DNA from: Actinomycetota bacterium
GTDB taxonomy: Bacteria; Actinomycetota; Actinomycetes; Nanopelagicales; Nanopelagicaceae
Length of the DNA stretch: 63,023 nt
NCBI GenBank assembly: GCA_009698615.1
Contig: WLPU01000010.1
Location: 1 to 63,023 of the forward strand
Reading direction: 5' to 3'
Part shown: positions 1-7,924 of the stretch, piece by piece
How the letters are laid out: every line of letters starts with the position of its first letter
Position numbering within the stretch: the stretch's first letter is position 1
Program-made: the position numbers and the translations under genes
Notes under the pieces: generated by a model
Databases searched by the model: none
Told to the model about the DNA's origin: nothing
Seen by the model: the letters and a program-made list of their open reading frames with translations, nothing else

Positions 1-26
1 CGAGAGAATTACTAGAGAATCTATCT

Positions 27-569
27 ATGCCCAAATCTGATGTGATAATTTCCCTTGTTTCCGTCTTCATTGGTTCGGCGATCACTTTTGCCGTCACTTA
101 TTTCGGTATTTTTAAAACCGAGAAATTTGCCAAGTTAGAAAAGAGTCGAGAGCGAGTTGGCACTGCACTCCTTCAATCATCGAAGTTGTTGGACACATTT
201 ACCAGCTACAAACCAAAACTATTATATCAATCTAGTTTTGGTCTAAAAATAGAGCCTGAGTCAAAAATTAGAATTAGCAGAGCAATAGAAATTTATGATG
301 AAGCTAAATATTTACAATACCTTCTCCCACCACTCCTGAGGAAACGTTGGGACATGATGCTGGTCCTAATTTCTGAGTTTCAAAACTTAGATCAGATCGA
401 CGATATTCGAAAGAATCGGGCCTTGTGCGATGTTCAAAACTATATTCAATATGTTAGAGAGTCACTATTAGATTATTTGGACGAGAAACAAGTTCGCACA
501 GAGCTTAAACGGCCGTATCTACAAAGAGAATCTGTGGAAAATTGGGTAGACGATTCGAAGGACATTTAA
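27..569 (+). CDS. membrane-anchored hypothetical protein
   Basis: I do not recognise this 180-residue protein. Residues about 5-28 form one hydrophobic N-terminal segment, followed by a Lys/Arg-rich cytoplasmic-looking helical region to the C-terminus. This suggests a single-pass protein with a soluble helical tail. Base use is more AT-rich than in the operon to the right, which fits an accessory gene. The ATG follows only 26 bases of visible upstream sequence, so an earlier start or an operon partner to the left cannot be judged. No catalytic motif is visible. It is probably a real gene because the frame is long, starts with ATG and has membrane topology, but the function is unknown. Confidence 0.5.
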   Translation: MPKSDVIISLVSVFIGSAITFAVTYFGIFKTEKFAKLEKSRERVGTALLQSSKLLDTFTSYKPKLLYQSSFGLKIEPESKIRISRAIEIYDEAKYLQYLLPPLLRKRWDMMLVLISEFQNLDQIDDIRKNRALCDVQNYIQYVRESLLDYLDEKQVRTELKRPYLQRESVENWVDDSKDI

Positions 570-892
570 CTACCTTTTAGAAAGTTTAGTTTCAAGACTT
601 TGAGAGAGAAACTTCGCAAACTGCATAAAGGTAATCAATATTTAAGCAGTAGCTTCATCATAGAGACCTGCTCGCCTGGGGGTAAAAACTCAGGGAGGTA
701 AAAGCTTTTGCCAGGAAGGTCTGGCAATTGTTAGCAGTACGGTCATCAGTAGAAGCAGTAATGTCAGGAAGGTTGACTTATTTTCCTCTTGGAAAAGGTC
801 AAAACCCCGTCTATTATTTCTTCAAACAAGCTCAGATTGTCACTGTCCTATAACTCTTAATCAATGGATTACCACTTATTTCAATTTATCCC
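570..892. other. non-coding gap, nothing recognised
   Basis: About 320 bases separate the first hypothetical gene from the VWA remnant. I see no ORF with a ribosome binding site, no tRNA, no clear terminator hairpin and no riboswitch-like core. The stretch is AT-rich and may be decayed sequence flanking the rearrangement that beheaded the VWA gene next door. Confidence 0.4.
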
Positions 893-1444
893 TCACTCCC
901 TTTTCCTAAACTCTCTCGACCTTGTCTTACGTGAATAAGACTCATTCATCCGTTTTACGTTGTATTCGGGTGCTTCATATTCGGCATCGTGGGCTAGCTT
1001 GCCGAGTTCTTCGGCTTCGGTGCGAAGGATTGTCATTGTTTCTAGGGCACGTTCGTCATCGGTATCGATGAGGGATGATTCATGCAACTGTATGTTGGCA
1101 CTGTCGTTGAGGCGCTTCATTGCACCTTTGACGTTTCCATTCTTGATCTCCTCAGAGGCAAGTGCTTTCTCGGTTTGAGCACTGATGACAAGGCGCTGTG
1201 CACGGACAATCGGATTAGCAATGCGCCCGGCTGCTTGATCACCAGGGACAACGTTGACATTAACGGGCAGAGTTACAGAGATGTCTTGTCGTTGGGCAAG
1301 GTTGAGATATTCGATGGTGATCTCTGCAATGGTGCAAAGGCCAAGGGATGAAATCTCGGGGACGCTGATACCAATAACAAAGCGACGGTTTTCACCTGCA
1401 TAGAGGTCGCCTAGTTGCACAACATATGTATCGCCATCTCGGGG
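893..1444 (-). pseudogene. C-terminal remnant of a VWA-domain protein
   Basis: The reading frame carries the segment that follows the von Willebrand A domain in 'Ca-activated chloride channel homologue' type proteins. It includes the short motifs VVQLGDLYAGE and VNVVPGDQAAGR, then a helical tail. The VWA domain itself (MIDAS motif DxSxS) should precede this and is absent. Homology-like sequence can be read upstream of the GTG at 1420 back to about 1444, where an in-frame TAG lies. Two to three codons further on is the stop codon of the DUF5666-like gene. The remaining 175 codons could still be translated from GTG or TTG, but as a beheaded protein. I infer a 5' truncation by rearrangement. The family assignment is fairly secure from the motif pair; loss of function is inferred. 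Confidence 0.7.
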
Positions 1445-1451
1445 CTACCCC

Positions 1452-2024
1452 TCACTTGACCACGGTGATCGTCTTGGCCGCATTGGCATCATCAGGCTTG
1501 ATTGTCACGATATCTCCCGCCTTAATGCCAGAAAGGTCCAGCTTGGAGCTCACACGCACGCGGGTGGTGTCAGTAATCGGGAATGTTTCATTGCCCCCGG
1601 ACAAGGTGGTGACCACCACCGACTTGGCATCAATAGAGACCACGGTGCCGGCCACGTCGGCGGATACGGCCGTGGTTGTGCCTGATCCCCCAGCGAAAGC
1701 ACCGGCTGCGCCAGAGGATGAGGCCCCACTTGAGGCTCCACTGGTCGCGCCACCATTGCGAATGCGTCCTGTGCCAAAACCACCGGCACCAAAACTGCTT
1801 GCACCCAAACCAGTTAGTGAAAGCCCGGCTCCACCTGTCTGCGTTGCTTTTTGTTTTCCGTAAGCAATGCCACCAGTAAATACAAGTGCAAATGCCACAA
1901 CAACAAATAGCGCTTTAGTGCTCTTGGGCAATGGGCGATGTTTAGCTTCCTTCACAAGGTCAACAATCGTTTCATGCGATTGGTATTGAACATCGGCCGG
2001 TGTGAGATTTGAATCGTTACTCAT
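1452..2024 (-). CDS. DUF5666-like single-pass membrane protein
   Basis: The 190-residue protein has a charged cytoplasmic N-terminus and one membrane helix at about residues 37-55. A Gly/Ser/Ala low-complexity linker follows, then a compact C-terminal beta domain of the 'GTVVSIDAKSVVV ... DTTRV ... IKAGDIVTI' type, typical of DUF5666/OB-like extracellular domains. The ATG at 2024 overlaps the permease stop by 8 bases, so translational coupling is likely; a longer frame to 2081 would run deep into the permease gene. It is the last gene of the five-gene exporter operon. It may act as an extracytoplasmic accessory of the ABC transporter, but that is inference from position only. Directly downstream lies the VWA remnant, marking a sequence junction. 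Confidence 0.75.
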   Translation of the reverse strand: MSNDSNLTPADVQYQSHETIVDLVKEAKHRPLPKSTKALFVVVAFALVFTGGIAYGKQKATQTGGAGLSLTGLGASSFGAGGFGTGRIRNGGATSGASSGASSSGAAGAFAGGSGTTTAVSADVAGTVVSIDAKSVVVTTLSGGNETFPITDTTRVRVSSKLDLSGIKAGDIVTIKPDDANAAKTITVVK

Positions 2025-3246
2025 AGCGAAGCGCCTCGATTGGTCGTAGGGATGCTGCACGGTTTGCTGGCCAACCGCCAAATATTAATCCGACAAGTGC
2101 ACTGACAATGAATGCCAACAACACACTCGTTAATGAAACAACAGGTTTCACGCCAAGCACAGTGAAGTGTGAAATCCCTACACCTAAGGCAACGCCCGAG
2201 ATACCGCCCATCAACGAAAGTAACATTGCCTCGATTAAGAACTGCGTCAAGATTGCCGACTTGGGCGCACCAATTGCTTTGCGAATACCGATTTCACGTG
2301 TGCGTTCAGTAACAGAGACCAACATGATGTTGGTGATTCCAATGCCACCCACAAGCAAACTAATAGCGGCAATCGCTGCAAGTAAAACAGTCAAGGTATG
2401 ACTAGAAGTTGTGGAAGATGCAAGTATGGATGCCTGATTGAGGACGCGGTAATCGGCGTTCGCACCGGCCTTGATCTTATGTTGGGCACTCATGATTGTT
2501 GTGACTTCATCCATTGCGGCAGTCGTTGTTGAGGCATTTGTTGCCTCTACTTGGATCTGACTCAGTGATCCATAACCCGACATAGATCGTTGTACGAACG
2601 TAATCGGCGCAATTACGATGCTATCCGCATCTTGGAAACCACCTGTTGAACCTTTAGATTTCATGACTCCAACAACGGTGACAGATTGACCCTTACATCG
2701 AATTACTTCATTGAGCGGACTATCTGTACCAAAGAGATCCGTCGCTACCGTCGTGCCGATAATCACGACAGGCCGCCCGGCAACAACATCGTCGTTAGAC
2801 CAGTAATAACCCTTATCTATAGGGCTATTTGAGGCCTCAAAGTATGAAGCCCACGTGCCCGTGATGTTCTGTGGAGTCGATGAAAGATTGCCGTAGGTAC
2901 ATGTGCCGGAGGCATTCAAGATAGGCGCAGCCATTTTTACATCGGGTGCCGTCGCCGGATCATTGAGTGCTTTGGCATCGGCAATCGTCAAACCCTTTGC
3001 ATTGGAATTTGAACTCCGAGAAAAACGACCTGCCCCGCCAGATGACATGACGAGAATCGAGTTGGTACCTAACTTTTCAATTCCTTGTTTAACAGCAAGT
3101 GCAGAACCATTTCCTACTGCTGTTAAAACAATGACTGATGACACACCAATAAGTACACCAAGAACCGTCAGGCTCGATCGCATTCTGTTTGCGGTAATTC
3201 CGCGCGCTGCAAAGCGCCAAACTTCGCGAAGACCTAAGCCACCCAT
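2017..3246 (-). CDS. MacB/YknZ-type ABC transporter permease
   Basis: This 409-residue protein has the FtsX/MacB architecture. A first membrane helix lies at about residues 22-45, a large extracytoplasmic MacB_PCD domain follows to about 270, and three C-terminal helices lie at roughly 283-400. The motif TERTREIGIRKAIGA before the last helices is characteristic of the family. Such permeases do not pass substrate through the membrane in the usual way but transmit ATPase motion to the extracytoplasmic side. It overlaps the ATPase gene upstream by 13 bases and the DUF5666-like gene downstream by 8, so the operon is tightly coupled. With the adaptor gene it forms a YknXYZ-like set, as found in monoderm bacteria. 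The substrate is unknown; peptide, lipid or drug export are all possible. Confidence 0.9.
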   Translation of the reverse strand: MGGLGLREVWRFAARGITANRMRSSLTVLGVLIGVSSVIVLTAVGNGSALAVKQGIEKLGTNSILVMSSGGAGRFSRSSNSNAKGLTIADAKALNDPATAPDVKMAAPILNASGTCTYGNLSSTPQNITGTWASYFEASNSPIDKGYYWSNDDVVAGRPVVIIGTTVATDLFGTDSPLNEVIRCKGQSVTVVGVMKSKGSTGGFQDADSIVIAPITFVQRSMSGYGSLSQIQVEATNASTTTAAMDEVTTIMSAQHKIKAGANADYRVLNQASILASSTTSSHTLTVLLAAIAAISLLVGGIGITNIMLVSVTERTREIGIRKAIGAPKSAILTQFLIEAMLLSLMGGISGVALGVGISHFTVLGVKPVVSLTSVLLAFIVSALVGLIFGGWPANRAASLRPIEALRYE

Positions 3247-3935
3247 TTTGTATCCTCGACTACTTGACCATCACGCAAACGAATCATGCGACGGGCGGCG
3301 CGAGCAACTTCTTCTTCATGCGTAATGACAATTACGGTAGAACCCATGGCGTTAATCTTGTGCAAGAGTTCTAGGATTTCTTTAGTGGATTGCGTATCCA
3401 AAGCACCCGTAGGTTCATCCGCCAGCACCATCGCAGGGTTGGTTACTAATGCGCGCGCAATTGCCACACGTTGTTGTTGACCACCTGATAACTCTTGGGG
3501 TTCGTGTCTGCCGCGATCGCCTAGTCCTACAGATTCAAGAGCTGCAAGTGCGCGCTTTCTGCGCTCTGATAACGAGACGCCTTGATAGGCCAGAGGCAGT
3601 TCAACATTTTGCGCCGCACTGGTGCGAGGAATTAAGTTGAAGGATTGAAAAACAAAGCCAATCAATTGCGAGCGCACGACGGAGAGTTGTTCTTCATCGA
3701 GATCAGCAACATTTAGGTTCCGAATCCAATAATCCCCCTCCGTGGGAATATCCAAACACCCCAAGATATTCATCAAAGTTGTTTTACCCGAACCCGATGC
3801 GCCCATGATTGCCACGAATTCACCTTGTTCTATTTCCAAGGAGACCCCACGAAGTGCATGCACCGCTGTCTCTCCCTGGCCAAATACTTTGGTGATCCCC
3901 TCGATTTTTACTACCGGAGGTGCGAATTGACTCAT
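3234..3935 (-). CDS. MacB/LolD-family ABC transporter ATPase (YknY-like)
   Basis: The 233-residue ATPase has Walker A GASGSGKTT at residues 45-53, signature LSGGQ at 149-153, and Walker B LADEP followed by TGALD at about 171-180. It belongs to the MacB/LolD/FtsE branch, judged by the 'VIVITHE' switch region and short length. It should power the adjacent FtsX-like permease on the cytoplasmic face. Its start codon touches the stop of the adaptor gene (position 3935 is shared) and its 3' end overlaps the permease start. All catalytic residues appear intact. Confidence 0.93.
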   Translation of the reverse strand: MSQFAPPVVKIEGITKVFGQGETAVHALRGVSLEIEQGEFVAIMGASGSGKTTLMNILGCLDIPTEGDYWIRNLNVADLDEEQLSVVRSQLIGFVFQSFNLIPRTSAAQNVELPLAYQGVSLSERRKRALAALESVGLGDRGRHEPQELSGGQQQRVAIARALVTNPAMVLADEPTGALDTQSTKEILELLHKINAMGSTVIVITHEEEVARAARRMIRLRDGQVVEDTKWVA

Positions 3936-5602
3936 TAGCCGCCCATGCCTGCTGGCGGTAGGCGAGCCCCTCGTATTCCACCCACCGGGAATCCGCTAGA
4001 TGCCGATGTCCCAGTACTTGTCCGAAGTTCAACCTTGTCGCCTTCTTTAAGTCCTGAAGTAATTTCAGTGACGGTGTCACCTTTAAGTCCGACAGTGACC
4101 ACCTTGCGCACACCAGCAATACCAACCTTTGTTGGCGCAAGTGTCACGGTGTAATTACCGCCGCGTTGAGTCAACGCCGATGATGTGACTGCAAGAACGC
4201 TCAACGACTGCGCTGTCATCACACTCACTTGAGCGGTCATACCAGGCTTTACGCCATCGGGTTCTCCGCTCATGGAAAAAGTCACCGTGTATGAGGTAAC
4301 ACTGCCACCGCCGGTTGAAGTGTTATTCAAAGGTGCAATCGAAATTACTTCACCCGTAGCGCTGGAATCTGCGATGGAGTCAAAAGTAATTGTGGCTTGC
4401 TGGCCCACCTGTAGCGAAACAATATCTGCTTCGGCAAATGAGGCTGTAACTTGAAGACCAGTGAGATCGGTCAAGACGATAAAGCCCGAAGTACCTGTCG
4501 TGCCTGCAGTCGTTGAACCTGCATTCATTCCTACTGCACTTGCAACTGCAGCAACGGTTGCCGACACAGGGGCATACATCTTTGTGTTATCAACATTGAT
4601 TTGGGCGTTTTCCAGTTGGGCTTTTGCAGTCTCGAGCGAACTCGCCAAAGTTACCGCTTGTGCCGCTGCTGCGTTTTGAGCATTCACTTTTGCACGCTGG
4701 GCCGCCGCGATATTTGCCTTGGCAGTTTCGATGTCAATTTGCAAAGCTGGTTGGTTAGCAACCGCTTGCGATGATTTCAAAGAAGCAAGAGATGCTTGAG
4801 CATTGAGCAATGAACGTCTAGCACTATCTACAGCCAAGATTGCTGCAGCATCAGATTGCGCATCTTTAGTTTCGCCGACAACTTTGGCTTGTTGTGCATC
4901 TTGCAAAGCTAAAACTTGTGTACGAGAAAATGTGTTTGTTACGCAATCAAGTCCCATAGCCAATACCGTTGGACACTTTTGGTCCCAGTCATATTGTGCC
5001 CGATCGATCACCTTGTTATAGGCGATTAAGTTGAGGGCAATGTTGTCCTCAACCTGCTTTTGTGAAACCAGGGCGTTGTTATATGAGGCCGTGGCGTTCT
5101 CAATCGCCAATTGCTGAGAGGCAATTGCTTTGACTTGCGTATCCAAAGTTGCCGCCGTTGGCCCTGCCGTGAGTTTTGTTAGTGCGTTTTGGGCGTTCGT
5201 GATCGCTTGATCATTAGTAGCATCGGTAGAAATTAACGTTTGCGCCGCAGTAGAAATGGCAGCTTCGGCATTCTTTTCCGAAATCGTTGCCTGCAAGAGA
5301 GCTAATCGCACAGACCGGTCATCGGTCGTTGCAAGGAGTTCGCCCTTTCTTACCTTGTCACCCACTTTCACATTAAGTGTCTTAACTATTCCTGAAGTAC
5401 CGAAATTCACTCCAACATCAAGTGAAGGTTGCACCGTTCCTGATGCGCTCACTGTTGTGGAAACATCTTGGACGCTGACAGTTGCTGTTCGGGCAACGGT
5501 TATGACCGCTTTGGGATACAAAGTGCGATATCCGTAGAAACCAATAGCAACAAGGCCTGCAATCAGTAGGACATTAAGAATGATATTTCTGCGACGAAAC
5601 AT
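3935..5602 (-). CDS. MacA/YknX-type membrane fusion (adaptor) protein
   Basis: The 555-residue protein has one N-terminal membrane helix (about residues 8-26) and a biotinyl-lipoyl-like half motif ending in GDKVRKGELLA. A very long Ala/Gln-rich coiled-coil hairpin follows (about residues 95-340), then beta-barrel and membrane-proximal domains of HlyD/MacA type. The hairpin is longer than in classical MacA (about 370 residues in total), which fits spanning a thick cell wall rather than docking to an outer-membrane channel. It overlaps the gene before it and the ATPase after it by one base each. Role: extracytoplasmic adaptor of the ABC exporter. Family assignment is secure; the substrate is not known. 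Confidence 0.9.
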   Translation of the reverse strand: MFRRRNIILNVLLIAGLVAIGFYGYRTLYPKAVITVARTATVSVQDVSTTVSASGTVQPSLDVGVNFGTSGIVKTLNVKVGDKVRKGELLATTDDRSVRLALLQATISEKNAEAAISTAAQTLISTDATNDQAITNAQNALTKLTAGPTAATLDTQVKAIASQQLAIENATASYNNALVSQKQVEDNIALNLIAYNKVIDRAQYDWDQKCPTVLAMGLDCVTNTFSRTQVLALQDAQQAKVVGETKDAQSDAAAILAVDSARRSLLNAQASLASLKSSQAVANQPALQIDIETAKANIAAAQRAKVNAQNAAAAQAVTLASSLETAKAQLENAQINVDNTKMYAPVSATVAAVASAVGMNAGSTTAGTTGTSGFIVLTDLTGLQVTASFAEADIVSLQVGQQATITFDSIADSSATGEVISIAPLNNTSTGGGSVTSYTVTFSMSGEPDGVKPGMTAQVSVMTAQSLSVLAVTSSALTQRGGNYTVTLAPTKVGIAGVRKVVTVGLKGDTVTEITSGLKEGDKVELRTSTGTSASSGFPVGGIRGARLPPAGMGG

Positions 5603-6249
5603 TAGTTATTTCCCCCTGGACGCGTCGGCATAGTAAAGCCGGAAGATTTCTGGCACTTAATTAGCGCAACGGCCGTGTCAGGATCTGATTGGTCGTAGCG
5701 ACCAAATCCACTCGTTGATTTAAATCCAGCTTTTGTCATGCAGGTTTCGAATGCTTGTAATTTCGCTGGATCAAATCTTCCGCCACCATTGAATCCACCT
5801 GTTGGCAATGCGATCTTGCAAGCTTTATATGCAGAAGCCATCTTTGTTGGATCAAAGTTTCCGCGATTGATTCCTGCGCCACCAGTTGGTCTCGCAGTTG
5901 GCCTAGCGGCACCGGGCGTGGGAATGACTAATCCGTTCTTTGCTAAACACGAACGTTGAGCAGTAGTTAGATTTGCGAAACGACCTCTGAAACCTCCTGC
6001 TCCTTCACCTGCCCGAGCACTGGGAGCAACAGTAATTTTCACCATGGGCTTTGCTGCGCTTGTTGCTTTTGCAGTTGCTTTAGGCGTTGCCTTTGCCGTG
6101 ACTTTCGGTTTTGGTGCGCTCGATGCCGCTAAAGAAGTGGGCATCGATCCGATAACTAGAACTGATGTCGCAAAAGATATGGCGCCCAGAGATAGTAATT
6201 TTCCTAAAGATTTAGCGGATTGAACTCTCGCAATGGAATGTCGTTTCAT
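5602..6249 (-). CDS. secreted Cys-repeat protein of the exporter operon
   Basis: The 215-residue protein has a signal-like hydrophobic segment (about residues 17-42), then a Lys/Pro/Ala/Thr-rich linker typical of a cell-wall spacer. A C-terminal region follows with four Cys at 101, 144, 170 and 199. Each Cys sits in a similar pattern, roughly C-x3-G-hydrophobic-x2-P, preceded by a short helix (FDPTK / FDPAK / DPDTA). This resembles the 'CMRxHGV' repeats found in secreted actinobacterial proteins beside adaptor/ABC operons. It is the first gene of the operon and its stop overlaps the adaptor start, so it is very likely functionally tied to the exporter. Whether it is a substrate, a metal/thiol sensor or a wall-side component is unknown. 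Confidence 0.75.
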   Translation of the reverse strand: MKRHSIARVQSAKSLGKLLSLGAISFATSVLVIGSMPTSLAASSAPKPKVTAKATPKATAKATSAAKPMVKITVAPSARAGEGAGGFRGRFANLTTAQRSCLAKNGLVIPTPGAARPTARPTGGAGINRGNFDPTKMASAYKACKIALPTGGFNGGGRFDPAKLQAFETCMTKAGFKSTSGFGRYDQSDPDTAVALIKCQKSSGFTMPTRPGGNN

Positions 6250-6305
6250 GCACTTAGATAACGCTCTTAACCTGTGAAAAGGCTGTGAAATCGTTACTTG
6301 TTCGC

Positions 6306-6539
6306 TTAGGCTGGAACGCGAAGAACCTGCCCTGCTTGAACATCGGGTTGTACTAACGAGTTCACTGAAACAATCTCATCGACCATGGCGCGGACATCCC
6401 CATGTCCATCACCTATTGCAGCTGCAGTATCGGCAGCGATCGACCACAACGTTTCGCCAGGTGCGACAACGACTTTGATGTAGGTAGTCGAGCCCGCTTG
6501 GCCAACTGAATCTCCACCGGATGTGAATACCGCTGGCAA
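6306..6539 (-). CDS. small LysM-domain protein, possibly N-terminally truncated
   Basis: The 77-residue product consists almost only of a LysM domain (VVAPGETLWSIA at the start, QAGQVLRVPA at the end), which binds peptidoglycan glycan chains. In many actinobacteria a LysM protein with an N-terminal membrane helix sits next to lexA. Here the only usable start is a TTG at 6539, about nine codons after an in-frame TGA, and no full membrane helix can be read upstream. No lexA is present. The gene may therefore be a truncated remnant or a minimal soluble form. The LysM call is firm; expression and export are doubtful. Confidence 0.6.
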   Translation of the reverse strand: MPAVFTSGGDSVGQAGSTTYIKVVVAPGETLWSIAADTAAAIGDGHGDVRAMVDEIVSVNSLVQPDVQAGQVLRVPA

Positions 6540-6605
6540 GATTCGAACTCGCCACCTAGCCCTTAGTCAAAGAAGCGCTCGTTAACGCGAGTTACAGTGC
6601 AAGGC

Positions 6606-6630
6606 CCCGCAGAGGAATCTGCGGGTTTTT
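6606..6630 (+). terminator. orphan plus-strand intrinsic terminator
   Basis: A perfect 8-bp stem (CCCGCAGA / TCTGCGGG) with a GGAA loop is followed by five T on the plus strand. No plus-strand gene ends just upstream; the flanking genes are both on the minus strand. It may terminate an unrecognised small RNA or antisense transcript, or be left over from a lost gene. Confidence 0.7.
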
Positions 6631-6670
6631 CTCTTGTGCAAGGAAGTGATTTCTAAGTGAATGTTGTCGG

Positions 6671-7066
6671 TTACGGACGGACGACTATCTCAACAATTTT
6701 CTCTGCAGTTGCAGATTCGCCCAATTCATCGCTGACATTGGTTGTGATCCCATTAATTTGTGCTGCAGATATGAGTGCTAGTTGAGATGCAATGTCAGTC
6801 ATCCAATACAAGGCGCTGGGCCCGGCGCGATCCAAGATGCTCTGCGCCCGCGCTAACTGCACAGCACTAAATTTTTCTCGATCGTTATTGTCATCATCAA
6901 TCACGGAGAGAAGAAATTGCTTAATTTCAAAGGCAATGCCGGTTGAGTGGTTATCGCTTTCAATGATTTGCTTAAGTTCAGCATCTAAGCCTCTGGGCTT
7001 TTTTCTACGCTTGGTGCCCTTTAGGAATAGGAAGATCAGCAAGGTTAAGAGGAGTGTCTCGATCAT
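6671..7066 (-). CDS. single-pass membrane hypothetical protein
   Basis: The 131-residue protein starts with a short leucine-rich membrane helix (residues 3-15), a basic stop-transfer stretch (KRRKKPR) and a soluble helical domain. I do not recognise a family. It is divergent from the plus-strand gene starting at 7124, so the two may share a promoter region. The topology and clean ATG start support a real gene. Function unknown. Confidence 0.55.
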   Translation of the reverse strand: MIETLLLTLLIFLFLKGTKRRKKPRGLDAELKQIIESDNHSTGIAFEIKQFLLSVIDDDNNDREKFSAVQLARAQSILDRAGPSALYWMTDIASQLALISAAQINGITTNVSDELGESATAEKIVEIVVRP

Positions 7067-7123
7067 GTGAGAAAACTACCTTCGGTGGCTGACATTGTCG
7101 GTCCGTGGGGGCAGACTAGGGCC

Positions 7124-7780
7124 ATGGGATTGATAGCGAACTTCAAAGCAAAACGGGCAGCTAAACAAGCACTGGCCGTCTATGAACATAAACATATGCG
7201 CTGGGAACAAGACTCTGCGATATTCAAGAAGATCAACGAAGCATTTACTCTTGCCGTTCAAGGAAAGGATGCCGCTGAAAGTAGCCTTGTAAATAAAGCC
7301 GGCGAGTGTGTCCTCTGGCATGGGCAAGCAACATTTCATGAAGCAGGTAAGACTCCTGGTCACTATGTCGGTGGCAGTCAAGGCGTGAGCATCCCGATTG
7401 TTGGCGGTATCCGCTATCGCGTTGGTGCAATGCGCGGAACATTTATTCCTGGCGATGAAGTACAGGTAGAGAAGGACTCAGGTGAGGTCTATATAACGAC
7501 GGAAAGATTGATTTTCAACGGCATTACCAATTCCAAGGAGTGGGACTTCGATAAGTGGACTGGAGCCCAATGTGACGATGCAGAAGATAGTTATATCTTC
7601 CACGTGTCAAACCGACAAAAAACATCCGGCCTCACATTTGATCCCGGCATTGGGCGGGAATTCAACCGCGTGCTTGCTCAAGCATTGCAGTGTGCAGAAA
7701 GTAACCCCGCCGCTGTTCTTGCAGAACTCAAAAATGTTGCTAAGGAATTAGTTGAGAACGAACCCACGTTAGAGGCATAA
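7124..7780 (+). CDS. hypothetical cytoplasmic protein, possible PH-like fold
   Basis: The ATG at 7124 is preferred over a GTG at 7067 because the latter would overlap the divergent neighbour's start and adds a non-homologous-looking leader. The 218-residue protein has a basic helical N-terminus, then a beta-rich centre with the pattern 'VYITTERLIFNG ... KEWDFDKW'. That pattern recalls bacterial PH-like or 'short-chain lipid binding' domains that carry a 'T-x-x-R-L-I-F' strand. No membrane helix or catalytic motif is seen. It is probably a single-gene transcript with an imperfect terminator after it. The PH-like idea is tentative. Confidence 0.6.
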   Translation: MGLIANFKAKRAAKQALAVYEHKHMRWEQDSAIFKKINEAFTLAVQGKDAAESSLVNKAGECVLWHGQATFHEAGKTPGHYVGGSQGVSIPIVGGIRYRVGAMRGTFIPGDEVQVEKDSGEVYITTERLIFNGITNSKEWDFDKWTGAQCDDAEDSYIFHVSNRQKTSGLTFDPGIGREFNRVLAQALQCAESNPAAVLAELKNVAKELVENEPTLEA

Positions 7781-7800
7781 GTCCCAATCCGTAAGTAGTT

Positions 7801-7854
7801 GTTTCGATCGCGATAGAAACTAAAGTAGCCCCACGCGACTAACTGCGGGGTTTT
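7801..7854 (+). terminator. palindrome and imperfect terminator hairpin
   Basis: Just after the preceding stop codon lies a 20-base palindrome (7801-7820, GTTTC-G-ATCGCGAT-A-GAAAC). It is followed by an imperfect CCCC...GGGG hairpin at 7829-7850 with TTTT behind it. The second part looks like an intrinsic terminator for the gene ending at 7780. The first part could be an operator or part of the same structure. Confidence 0.5.
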
Positions 7855-7924
7855 CCTGTGGGGTCATTTACTCCTGATCCCTCACCAGTTTGCTTACTTA
7901 TGCAAGGGGAGATAATTTCCTCAT

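Noticed and set aside
2024-2081. Longer N-terminus of the DUF5666-like protein
   Set aside because: It would add 19 residues read inside the permease gene; the internal ATG at 2024 gives the usual short overlap.
3934-5602. Plus-strand open frames opposite the adaptor coiled coil
   Set aside because: They are antisense shadows caused by the Ala/Gln-rich composition; no start signals or protein features.
6533-6560. tRNA-like T arm on the minus strand (GCGAG-TTCGAAT-CTTGC)
   Set aside because: No matching acceptor, D or anticodon arm is found upstream; the 5' partner of the presumed acceptor strand is absent. It is a chance hairpin at the LysM start.
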